This document shows, one piece after another, positions 10,686 through 19,237 of a stretch of DNA of 64,000 nucleotides. Position 1 is the stretch's first letter, and every line of letters begins with the position of its first letter. A program made the translations under genes and the position numbers. Under the pieces are notes generated by a model. The model did no database searches and had not been told where the DNA came from. It was given only the letters and a program-made list of their open reading frames with translations. This DNA comes from an uncultured Pseudomonas sp. GTDB lineage: Bacteria; Pseudomonadota; Gammaproteobacteria; Pseudomonadales; Pseudomonadaceae. The stretch covers positions 310,001-374,000 of the forward strand of contig NZ_CAJYDW010000012.1 of NCBI RefSeq assembly GCF_913774235.1. The letters are read 5' to 3'.

Positions 10686-11468
10686 TCACGCAGAAACGCG
10701 GGGAAAGGTTTCGTCCTTTCTCAGGGTCAGGATCTCGTAACCCTCTTCGGTGACCAGCACCGTGTGCTCCCACTGCGCGGACAGCTTGCGGTCCTTGGTG
10801 ATGGCGGTCCAGCCATCGCCTAGCAGGCGGGTCTCGTAGCGGCCCTGGTTGATCATCGGCTCGATGGTGAAGATCATCCCGGCCTGCAGTTCCAGCCCCG
10901 TGCCGGCGCGCCCGTAGTGCACCACCTGCGGCTCCTCGTGAAAGCCCTTGCCGATGCCGTGGCCACAGTATTCGCGTACCACCGAGAAACCATTCTTCTC
11001 GGCGTGCTTCTGGATGATCTCGCCGATGTCGCCCAGACGCGCGCCCGGACGGACCAGGGAGATACCCTTATAGAGGCATTCCTGGGTGACCTGGCACAGC
11101 CGATCCGCCCACTCGGGCACGTCGCCCACCAGGTACATCTTGCTGGTGTCGCCGTGGTAGCCGTCTTTGATGACGGTGATATCCACGTTCATGATGTCGC
11201 CGCTCTTGAGTGGCTTGTCATTTGGAATGCCGTGGCAGACCACGTGATTCAGCGAGGTGCAGATGGATTTCGGATAGCCCTTGTAGTTCAGCGGGGCGGG
11301 GATGGCCTGCTGCACGTTGACGATATAGTCGTGGGCCAGGCGATCCAGTTCTTCGGTGGTGATGCCGGGACGCACATGCGCGTCCAGCATTTCCAGCACC
11401 TCGGCGGCCAGCTGGCCGGCGACGCGCATCTTGGCGATGTCTTCAGGGGTCTTCAGGATGACGGTCAT
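10686..11468 (-). CDS. map: Methionine aminopeptidase type I
   Basis: A 260-residue cytoplasmic enzyme that removes the initiator methionine from nascent proteins. The creatinase-type fold signatures are present: NVDITVIKDGYHGDTSKMY with two metal-binding aspartates, the EYCGHGIGKGFHE histidine region, and FTIEPMINQG with a metal-binding glutamate. It is divergent from rpsB across 286 bases, an arrangement seen in many gammaproteobacteria, and heads the map-glnD-dapC unit. Confidence 0.97.
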   Translation of the reverse strand: MTVILKTPEDIAKMRVAGQLAAEVLEMLDAHVRPGITTEELDRLAHDYIVNVQQAIPAPLNYKGYPKSICTSLNHVVCHGIPNDKPLKSGDIMNVDITVIKDGYHGDTSKMYLVGDVPEWADRLCQVTQECLYKGISLVRPGARLGDIGEIIQKHAEKNGFSVVREYCGHGIGKGFHEEPQVVHYGRAGTGLELQAGMIFTIEPMINQGRYETRLLGDGWTAITKDRKLSAQWEHTVLVTEEGYEILTLRKDETFPRVSA

Positions 11469-11608
11469 CGGAAATCTCTAGGTATCACGCCGGGCGTTAG
11501 CTTTCGATCCGCTATTCTATCAGGTCTGGCGACCGCGCTGGGGCTGCCCCGGCATCGGTTGCGCCCGGCAGTCGGCAATCGCCGCTGGTGGTATGCCGAG
11601 AGGCATGA

Positions 11609-11614
11609 TATAAA
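11609..11614 (+). promoter_or_regulatory. Candidate -10 box of the rpsB-tsf promoter
   Basis: TATAAA is followed by a very GC-rich stretch (GTCGCGCGC), the kind of discriminator expected of a stringently controlled ribosomal promoter. No convincing -35 hexamer was found at the right distance, so this is tentative. Confidence 0.35.
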
Positions 11615-11665
11615 GTCGCGCGCTTTTTCGGGGCCAAGCCCCTTCATGCGCTCCTAACCCCACAC

Positions 11666-11723
11666 ACGCATCGACACGATGACCTGGGTGCTTCCCGATG
11701 GGAAGTTGGTCATTGGGATGCGT
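11666..11723 (+). promoter_or_regulatory. Structured 5' leader of rpsB, probable S2 autoregulatory element
   Basis: Three nested paired blocks form one long hairpin: ACGCATC (11666-11672) with GATGCGT (11717-11723), ATGACC (11679-11684) with GGTCAT (11708-11713), and CTTCCC (11691-11696) with GGGAAG (11700-11705) around a GAT loop. It ends 31 bases before the rpsB ATG. In enterobacteria the rpsB leader (the t44 RNA region) mediates feedback by S2. This one occupies the same place and is likely an equivalent, but this is inferred from position and pairing. Confidence 0.65.
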
Positions 11724-11754
11724 GGAGGCCCAACCCGACTACGAGGAACATCTA

Positions 11755-12492
11755 ATGTCTCAAGTCTCCATGCGTGACATGCTGAAAGCCGGCGTGCATT
11801 TCGGCCACCAAACCCGTTACTGGAACCCGAAGATGGGCAAGTACATCTTCGGCGCGCGCAACAAGATCCACATCATCAACCTCGAAAAGACCCTGCCGAT
11901 GTTCAACGAGGCTCTGACCTTCGTTGAGCGCCTGGCTTCCGGCAAGAACAAGATCCTGTTCGTCGGCACCAAGCGTTCCGCCGGCAAGATCGTTCGCGAA
12001 GAAGCTGCTCGTTGCGGTCAGCCCTTCGTCGACCATCGCTGGTTGGGCGGCATGCTGACCAACTACAAGACCATCCGCGCCTCGATCAAGCGTCTGCGCG
12101 ATCTGGAAGTCCAGTCCCAGGACGGTACTTTCGACAAGCTGACCAAGAAAGAAGCCCTGATGCGTACCCGTGACCTCGAGAAGCTCGAGCGCAGCCTGGG
12201 TGGTATCAAGGACATGGGCGGCCTGCCGGACGCGCTGTTCGTCGTCGACGTCGACCACGAGCGCATCGCCATCACCGAAGCCAACAAGCTGGGCATCCCG
12301 GTCATCGGCGTCGTCGATACCAACAGCAGCCCGGAAGGCGTGGACTACGTCATTCCCGGTAACGACGACGCCTTCCGCGCCGTTCAGCTGTACCTGAGCA
12401 GCGTCGCTGACGCTGTGATCCGTGGCGGCAGCAATGCCGGCGCGGGTGAAGCTTTCGTCGAAGAAGCCGCTGCCGAAGCCGTCGAGGGCTAA
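11755..12492 (+). CDS. rpsB: Small-subunit ribosomal protein S2 (uS2)
   Basis: A 245-residue ribosomal protein of the 30S head, needed for S1 binding. It starts [27 protein letters not shown], the standard uS2 opening, and holds the [14 protein letters not shown] block. The start at 11755 is chosen because GAGGAA sits eight bases upstream. A longer in-frame reading from 11698 would run through the leader hairpin. tsf follows after a terminator-like hairpin, as in most bacteria. Confidence 0.98.
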   Translation: MSQVSMRDMLKAGVHFGHQTRYWNPKMGKYIFGARNKIHIINLEKTLPMFNEALTFVERLASGKNKILFVGTKRSAGKIVREEAARCGQPFVDHRWLGGMLTNYKTIRASIKRLRDLEVQSQDGTFDKLTKKEALMRTRDLEKLERSLGGIKDMGGLPDALFVVDVDHERIAITEANKLGIPVIGVVDTNSSPEGVDYVIPGNDDAFRAVQLYLSSVADAVIRGGSNAGAGEAFVEEAAAEAVEG

Positions 12493-12531
12493 GCGAAACG
12501 ACCCTCCGGGTCGAGTGGTTCGACGCGCGAG

Positions 12532-12553
12532 AAGGGGGCCTAGCCCCCTTTTT
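12532..12553 (+). terminator. Terminator or attenuator between rpsB and tsf
   Basis: AAGGGGGC pairs with GCCCCCTT and is followed by a T run. Because it lies inside the rpsB-tsf operon it probably acts as a partial terminator that sets the ratio of S2 to EF-Ts. Confidence 0.8.
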
Positions 12554-12624
12554 GCCTACTAGCGTTTCATTGGCTCCGTCATCGTGCGGAGTGACCTCGA
12601 AACCGTTTCAAGAGGATTTCAAAC

Positions 12625-13494
12625 ATGGCAGAAATCACTGCAGCCCTGGTCAAAGAACTGCGCGAGCGTACCGGCCAAGGCATGATGGATTGCAAGAAGG
12701 CCCTAGCCGCTGCCGGTGGCGACATCGAGAAGGCCATCGACGACATGCGTGCCGCTGGCGCCATCAAGGCCGCCAAGAAAGCCGGTAACGTGGCTGCTGA
12801 AGGCTCCATCGCGGTCAAGGTCGCCGATGACCACAAGGCTGCCGTCATCATCGAAGTCAACTCCCAGACCGATTTCCTGGCTCTGCAGGACGACTTCAAA
12901 GGCTTCGTCGCCGCCAGCCTGGACAAGGCCTTCGCCGAGAAGATGAGCGATGCCGCTCCGCTGATCGCCGCTCAGGAAGGTGCTCGTGAAGCCCTGGTCG
13001 CCAAGTGCGGCGAGAACGTCAACATCCGTCGCCTGACCCGCGTGGAAGGCGATGTGGTTGGCGCCTACCTGCACGGTCACCGCATCGGTGTGGTCGTCAC
13101 CCTGCAGGGCGGCACCGCCGAACTGGCCAAGGAAATCGCCATGCACGTCGCGGCGAGCAATCCCCAGTTCCTGAACCCCTCCCAGGTTTCCGAAGACGCC
13201 ATCGCCAAGGAAAAGGAAATTTTCCTGGCGCTGAACGCCGACAAGATCGCCGGCAAGCCGGAAAACATCGTGGAGAACATGGTCAAGGGCCGCATCAACA
13301 AGTTCCTGGCCGAAGCCAGCCTGGTCGAGCAGCCTTTCATCAAGGACCCGGAAGTCAAGGTCGGCGAGCTGGCCAAGAAAGCCGGTGCCGAGATCGTCTC
13401 CTTCGTGCGCTACGAAGTGGGTGAAGGCATCGAGAAGGCCGAAGTCGACTTCGCTGCCGAAGTCGCTGCCCAGCTGGCTGCCAGCAAGCAGTAA
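12625..13494 (+). CDS. tsf: Translation elongation factor Ts
   Basis: A 289-residue guanine nucleotide exchange factor for EF-Tu. The N-terminal UBA-like domain reads AALVKELRERTGQGMMDCKKAL, followed by the conserved NSQTDF motif around residues 78-83 (the TDF contact region with EF-Tu). The start is ATG 12625 with AGAGGA upstream. The length is typical. It is followed by a hairpin and then the pyrH unit. Confidence 0.98.
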   Translation: MAEITAALVKELRERTGQGMMDCKKALAAAGGDIEKAIDDMRAAGAIKAAKKAGNVAAEGSIAVKVADDHKAAVIIEVNSQTDFLALQDDFKGFVAASLDKAFAEKMSDAAPLIAAQEGAREALVAKCGENVNIRRLTRVEGDVVGAYLHGHRIGVVVTLQGGTAELAKEIAMHVAASNPQFLNPSQVSEDAIAKEKEIFLALNADKIAGKPENIVENMVKGRINKFLAEASLVEQPFIKDPEVKVGELAKKAGAEIVSFVRYEVGEGIEKAEVDFAAEVAAQLAASKQ

Positions 13495-13517
13495 GATCGG
13501 CATCCGCTGATGACCAG

Positions 13518-13551
13518 GAGGCCGCCCGCTTCGAGCGCGCGGCCTCTTTGT
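13518..13551 (+). terminator. Hairpin after tsf, probable weak terminator
   Basis: GAGGCCGC (13518-13525) pairs with GCGGCCTC (13539-13546), followed by a short TTTG. The poor T run suggests incomplete termination, allowing read-through into pyrH. Confidence 0.6.
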
Positions 13552-13686
13552 CAAATTGGAAGGCACGTCTAGTTTCTCGCCTCCCAAGGAGTTTTTTGCC
13601 GATTGGAGTGAACGCAACTGCGGTTGCGCTTTCCTATCGCTGGATCAAAATCCCCCGCACATGTTCATCGCCACAGGAGAGAGTGA

Positions 13687-14430
13687 ATGGCACAGCAGAT
13701 GAGTGGTCGCCAACCCCGTTACAAGCGTATTCTGCTGAAGCTCAGTGGCGAAGCCCTGATGGGAAGTGAAGACTTCGGGATCGACCCGAAGGTGCTGGAC
13801 CGCATGTCGCTGGAGATCGGGCAACTGGTCGGTATCGGTGTCCAGGTCGGCCTGGTGATTGGCGGTGGCAACCTGTTCCGCGGCGCGGCCCTGTCCGCAG
13901 CCGGTATGGATCGTGTCACCGGCGACCACATGGGCATGCTGGCCACGGTGATGAATGCCCTGGCCATGCGTGATGCCCTGGAGCGCTCCAACATTCCTGC
14001 GACGGTGATGTCCGCGATCTCCATGGTCGGTGTGACCGACCAGTACGACCGCCGCAAGGCGCTGCGCCAGTTAAAGGATGGCGAGGTCGTCATCTTCTCC
14101 GCGGGTACCGGCAACCCCTTCTTCACCACCGATTCCGCCGCCTGTCTGCGGGCGATCGAGGTGGAAGCCGACCTGGTACTCAAGGCCACCAAGGTGGATG
14201 GTGTATATACGGCCGATCCCTTCAAGGATCCCAATGCCGAAAAATTCGAGCGTCTCACCTACGACGAGGTGCTCGACCGCAAGCTGGGCGTCATGGATCT
14301 CACGGCCATCTGTCTCTGCCGTGACCACAGCATGCCCTTGCGGGTCTTCAACATGAACAAGCCCGGCGCCCTGCTCAACATCGTGGTGGGTGGTGGCGAG
14401 GGTACCCTGATCGAGGAGGGAGCAGCATGA
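13687..14430 (+). CDS. pyrH: UMP kinase PyrH
   Basis: A 247-residue hexameric amino-acid-kinase-fold enzyme that makes UDP from UMP and ATP, unlike the eukaryotic UMP/CMP kinases. It shows the KLSGEALMG nucleotide-binding start, GGGNLFRG, and the [12 protein letters not shown] signature. ATG 13687 has AGGAGAG upstream. The stop overlaps the frr start by four bases (ATGA), so the two are translationally coupled. Confidence 0.97.
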   Translation: MAQQMSGRQPRYKRILLKLSGEALMGSEDFGIDPKVLDRMSLEIGQLVGIGVQVGLVIGGGNLFRGAALSAAGMDRVTGDHMGMLATVMNALAMRDALERSNIPATVMSAISMVGVTDQYDRRKALRQLKDGEVVIFSAGTGNPFFTTDSAACLRAIEVEADLVLKATKVDGVYTADPFKDPNAEKFERLTYDEVLDRKLGVMDLTAICLCRDHSMPLRVFNMNKPGALLNIVVGGGEGTLIEEGAA

Positions 14431-14984
14431 TCGACGAGATCAAGAAGGATGCGCAGGCGCGCATGACCAAGACCCTGGAAGCCCTGGGCCACGCCTTTGC
14501 CAAGATCCGTACCGGGCGCGCTCATCCGAGCATTCTGGATAGCGTCATGGTGTCCTACTACGGCAGCGACACCCCACTGCGTCAGGTGGCCAACGTCACC
14601 GTCGAGGATTCGCGGACCCTGGCGCTGAGCGTGTTCGACAAGAGCATGATCCAGGCGGTCGAGAAGGCCATCATGACCTCCGACCTGGGCCTGAACCCGG
14701 CTACCGCAGGCACCACCATTCGGGTGCCGATGCCGGCGCTGACTGAAGAAACCCGTAAGGGCTTCACCAAGCAGGCACGTGCCGAGGCCGAGCAGGCGCG
14801 GGTGTCGGTGCGCAACATCCGTCGCGATGCCCTGGCCCAGCTCAAGGATCTCCTCAAGGAAAAGGAAATCAGCGAGGACGAAGATCGCCGTGCGCAGGAC
14901 GAAGTCCAGAAGCTGACGGACAAGTACGTCGCCGAGGTGGACAAGGCTCTGGAGGCCAAAGAAGCCGACCTGATGGCCGTTTGA
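14427..14984 (+). CDS. frr: Ribosome recycling factor
   Basis: A 185-residue tRNA-shaped protein that, with EF-G, splits the post-termination ribosome. The conserved [13 protein letters not shown] and VRNIRRDA segments are present. It starts inside the pyrH stop (ATGA overlap) and is followed by uppS after 18 bases. The length is exactly typical. Confidence 0.98.
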   Translation: MIDEIKKDAQARMTKTLEALGHAFAKIRTGRAHPSILDSVMVSYYGSDTPLRQVANVTVEDSRTLALSVFDKSMIQAVEKAIMTSDLGLNPATAGTTIRVPMPALTEETRKGFTKQARAEAEQARVSVRNIRRDALAQLKDLLKEKEISEDEDRRAQDEVQKLTDKYVAEVDKALEAKEADLMAV

Positions 14985-15002
14985 CAACGATTGGGACGTA
15001 GC

Positions 15003-15751
<749 letters not shown>

Positions 15752-15752
<1 letters not shown>

Positions 15753-16567
15753 TGCTGAAACAGCGAGTTATCACGGCGATGGTGCTGTTGCCCATCGCCC
15801 TGGCTGGATTTTTCTGGCTGGAAGGGGCGCCGTTCGCGCTGTTCATCGGTGCGGTGGTGGTGCTGGGGGCCTGGGAATGGGCTCGCCTGGCCGGTCTCGA
15901 GGCGCAGCCCCTGCGCTGTGCCTACGCCGCCATCGTCGCGCTGGCGCTGTTGTTGTGCTGGAGGCTTCCTGCGGGTGCTCACGGATTGCTGTTCATCAGC
16001 CTCGCCTGGTGGCTGTACGCGACCGTGCTGGTGCTGACCTATCCCGATAGCGCACGCGCCTGGCAGGCGCCCTGGCGGCGACTGCTCATCGGGCTGGTGG
16101 TACTGGTCCCGGCCTGGCAGGGCCTGATGCTGCTCAAGGCGGCACCGGGCGGCAATCTGCTGATTCTCGAAGTGATGATGCTGGTCTGGCTGGCCGACAT
16201 CTTCGCCTATTTCTCCGGACGAGCCTTTGGCAAGCGCAAGCTGGCGCCGGCCGTGAGCCCCGGCAAGAGCTGGGAAGGCCTCTACGGTGGTCTGGCCGCC
16301 GCGCTGATCGCGACCCTGGTGCTCGGCCTGGTAAGGGGTTGGGGCTTGGGCGATCTGCTGCAGGCACTCATCGGGGCCGCCTGCGTGGTGCTCATTTCCG
16401 TCGTCGGTGATCTCACCGAAAGCATGTTCAAGCGCCAGGCCGGACTCAAGGACAGCAGCCAGCTGCTGCCGGGACATGGCGGGGTGCTGGATCGCATCGA
16501 CAGCCTGACGGCCGCGGTGCCGCTGTTCGCGCTACTGCTCTGGTGGGCTGGCTGGGGTGTGCAGTGA
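15752..16567 (+). CDS. cdsA: Phosphatidate cytidylyltransferase CdsA
   Basis: A 271-residue inner-membrane enzyme making CDP-diacylglycerol, the precursor of all phospholipids. About seven or eight hydrophobic segments are visible. The C-terminal family signature has the form [17 protein letters not shown] with [14 protein letters not shown] following. ATG 15752 shares a base with the uppS stop, and the TGA stop overlaps the GTG start of dxr. Confidence 0.97.
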
Positions 16568-17745
16568 GCCTCCAGCGTCTGTGCGTCCTTGGCGCCACCG
16601 GTTCCATCGGCGCCAGTACCCTGGATGTGGTGGCGCAGCATCCGGGACGGTACGAAATCTTCGCCCTCAGTGGCCATCGTCGTTTGAAGGAACTGGCCGA
16701 ACTCTGCCAGCGCTTCCGCCCACGTTGTGTCGCGGTACCGGATGAGGCTTCCGCCGAGCGCTTGCAGGCACTGCTCCAGGCGGCCGACGCCTCGCCCGAC
16801 ATCCTCATTGGCGAGTCCGGGCTGGAGACCATCGCCGCTCATCCGCAGGTCGATACCGTCATGGCGGCGATCGTCGGTGCGGCGGGCCTCAAGCCCACGC
16901 TGGCGGCGGTCAAGGCCGGCAAACGGGTACTGCTCGCCAACAAGGAAGCACTGGTCATGAGTGGCGCGCTGTTCATCGAGGCGGTGCGCGCCAGTGGTGC
17001 GACGCTGCTGCCGATCGACAGCGAACACAATGCCATCTTCCAATGCCTGGCCGATCCCGCCACTCCGGGTCTAGCCGCCAAGGGAGTGCGTCGCATCCTG
17101 TTGACCGCCTCGGGTGGTCCCTTCCGCCAGACGCCTGCCGAGCTGTTGCGGGATGTCACGCCCGACCAGGCCTGCGCCCATCCCAAGTGGTCCATGGGGC
17201 GCAAGATCTCGGTGGATTCCGCGACCCTGATGAACAAGGGGCTCGAACTGATCGAGGCCTGCTGGTTGTTCGATGCCACCCCGGCGCAGGTCGAAGTGGT
17301 CATCCATCCCCAGAGTGTCATCCACTCCCTGGTGGACTACGTGGACGGCTCGGTGCTGGCCCAGTTGGGCAATCCCGATATGCGCACGCCCATCGCCCAT
17401 GCCCTGGCCTGGCCGGAGCGCATAGCCTCCGGCGTCGCGGCGCTCGATCTGTTCGAGATCGGTCGACTCGAGTTCGAGCGGCCCGATGAAACGCGTTTTC
17501 CCTGCCTGCGCCTGGCGCGGGAAGCGGCCCAGGCGGGCGGTTGTCTGCCGGCGACGCTCAATGCGGCCAACGAAGTCGCCGTCGAGGCCTTCCTCGCGGG
17601 GCGGTTGGGCTTCACCGAAATTCCGCGGCTGATCGAGTCGGTGCTCCAAGGCACGGCCCCGTGCCCGGCGGACAATCTCGAGGCGGTCTTCGCGGCCGAC
17701 GCCACCGCTCGGCGGTTGGCGCAGGCCTGGCTGTCGAGTCGCTGA
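16564..17745 (+). CDS. dxr: 1-deoxy-D-xylulose 5-phosphate reductoisomerase
   Basis: A 393-residue NADPH-dependent enzyme that commits DXP to the MEP isoprenoid pathway. The NADPH motif GATGSIG is at residues 10-16, [10 protein letters not shown] follows, and the metal and substrate region [13 protein letters not shown] lies near residue 150. The GTG at 16564 is chosen because it overlaps the cdsA stop (GTGA) and places the Rossmann motif at the usual distance. ispD and ispF of the same pathway are also in this window. Confidence 0.96.
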   Translation: MSLQRLCVLGATGSIGASTLDVVAQHPGRYEIFALSGHRRLKELAELCQRFRPRCVAVPDEASAERLQALLQAADASPDILIGESGLETIAAHPQVDTVMAAIVGAAGLKPTLAAVKAGKRVLLANKEALVMSGALFIEAVRASGATLLPIDSEHNAIFQCLADPATPGLAAKGVRRILLTASGGPFRQTPAELLRDVTPDQACAHPKWSMGRKISVDSATLMNKGLELIEACWLFDATPAQVEVVIHPQSVIHSLVDYVDGSVLAQLGNPDMRTPIAHALAWPERIASGVAALDLFEIGRLEFERPDETRFPCLRLAREAAQAGGCLPATLNAANEVAVEAFLAGRLGFTEIPRLIESVLQGTAPCPADNLEAVFAADATARRLAQAWLSSR

Positions 17746-17811
17746 TCCGGCGCCTCGACACCCGGTCCGCGAGTCAGCAGAATCTGCACACTGAGGTAGC
17801 GGAGGCAGCCA

Positions 17812-19164
17812 ATGTCCATCCTGTACACGATTCTGGGAACCCTGATCGCCCTCGGCGTCCTGGTGACCATCCATGAGTATGGCCATTTCTGGACGGCGCG
17901 GCGTTGCGGCGTCAAGGTGCTGCGTTTCTCGGTAGGCTTCGGCCAGCCCCTGCTGCGCTGGCACGATCGTCACGGTACCGAATTCGTGGTCGCGGCCATT
18001 CCCCTGGGTGGTTACGTCAAGATGCTGGACGAGCGCGAGGCGCCGGTCGCACCCGAAGAACAGCATGCCGCCTTCAATCGTAAGACCGTTCGCCAGCGTA
18101 TCGCCATCGTCGCCGCTGGCCCGATCGCCAACTTCCTGCTGGCGATCCTGTTCTTCTGGTTGCTGGCCATGCTGGGCTCCCAGCAGCCGCGCCCGGTGGT
18201 GGGCGCGGTCGTTGCCGGCACGCCGGCGGCCCAGGCCAGTATCCCGGTGGGCGCCGAATTGACCGCAGTCGACGATGAGCCGGTGGACAGCTGGTCGGCG
18301 GTCAACCTGCGACTGGTCGATCGGCTGGGCGAGAGCGGGCCGCTGCGGCTGAGCTACATCGTTCCGGGTACCACGGCGGAGCAGAGTAGCGTCATCGAGC
18401 TGCAGTCCTGGCTGCGCGGCGCCGAGGATCCGGACCCGATCCAGGCCCTGGGGCTGCGACCCTGGCGGCCCCGTGTGCCGGCTGTCTTCGCCGAGCTCGA
18501 TCCGGCGGGTCCTGCCCAGGCGGCCGGTTTGCAGACCGGCGACCGCCTGATCGCTCTGGACGGCGTGGCCATCGACGATTGGCAGCAGGCCGTGGACTGG
18601 GTGAGGGCTCATCCCAATCGTCAGATCAAACTGACCTACGAGCGCCAGGGTCAGCAGCACGATGTCTCCCTGCGGCTGGGCGCGCGGCGGGTCGAGACTG
18701 CCGAGGCAGGCTACCTAGGCGCCGGTGTGGCCCCGGTCAAGTGGCCAGCGGAAATGGTTCGCGAAATCAGCTACGGACCCGTGGCAGCCGTGGGCGAGGG
18801 CGTTGCCCGTACCTGGCAGATGAGCGTGCTGACGCTGGTTTCCCTGAAGAAGATGCTCTTGGGAGAGCTGTCGGTAAAAAACTTGAGCGGGCCGATAACC
18901 ATTGCTAAAGTGGCGGGCGCTTCCGCTCAGTCGGGCCTGGGGGATTTTCTCAATTTCCTGGCGTACTTGAGCATAAGCCTGGGGGTTCTGAATCTGTTGC
19001 CGATCCCCGTGCTCGACGGTGGTCACCTGGTGTTCTACTTCGTCGAGTGGATTCGCGGGCGGCCCTTGTCCGAGCGCGTGCAGACCTGGGGCATGCAGAT
19101 CGGTATTAGCCTCGTCGTGGGTGTGATGCTGCTGGCCTTGGTCAATGACCTCGGTCGCCTCTGA
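17812..19164 (+). CDS. rseP: Site-2 intramembrane metalloprotease RseP (MucP)
   Basis: A 450-residue inner-membrane protease that makes the second cut in the anti-sigma factor (MucA in Pseudomonas) after AlgW. The zinc site HEYGH is at residues 21-25 in the first membrane helix, and the third ligand is in LDGG at 401-404 (Asp402). Two PDZ domains lie between (about 120-200 and 215-300). It sits next to bamA, whose client proteins feed the stress signal, and algW is at the left edge of the window. Confidence 0.97.
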   Translation: MSILYTILGTLIALGVLVTIHEYGHFWTARRCGVKVLRFSVGFGQPLLRWHDRHGTEFVVAAIPLGGYVKMLDEREAPVAPEEQHAAFNRKTVRQRIAIVAAGPIANFLLAILFFWLLAMLGSQQPRPVVGAVVAGTPAAQASIPVGAELTAVDDEPVDSWSAVNLRLVDRLGESGPLRLSYIVPGTTAEQSSVIELQSWLRGAEDPDPIQALGLRPWRPRVPAVFAELDPAGPAQAAGLQTGDRLIALDGVAIDDWQQAVDWVRAHPNRQIKLTYERQGQQHDVSLRLGARRVETAEAGYLGAGVAPVKWPAEMVREISYGPVAAVGEGVARTWQMSVLTLVSLKKMLLGELSVKNLSGPITIAKVAGASAQSGLGDFLNFLAYLSISLGVLNLLPIPVLDGGHLVFYFVEWIRGRPLSERVQTWGMQIGISLVVGVMLLALVNDLGRL

Positions 19165-19180
19165 CACTCTGCTGATTGCC

Positions 19181-19214
19181 GAATCTGCCGCCCAGTGCGG
19201 CAGATTCTTTATTT
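19181..19214 (+). terminator. Strong terminator-like hairpin between rseP and bamA
   Basis: GAATCTGCCGC (19181-19191) pairs perfectly with GCGGCAGATTC (19197-19207) around CCAGT and is followed by TTTATTT. It begins 17 bases after the rseP stop and ends 24 bases before the bamA ATG. Confidence 0.8.
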
Positions 19215-19237
19215 GCCAGTTGGAATAAAAGGGACTC

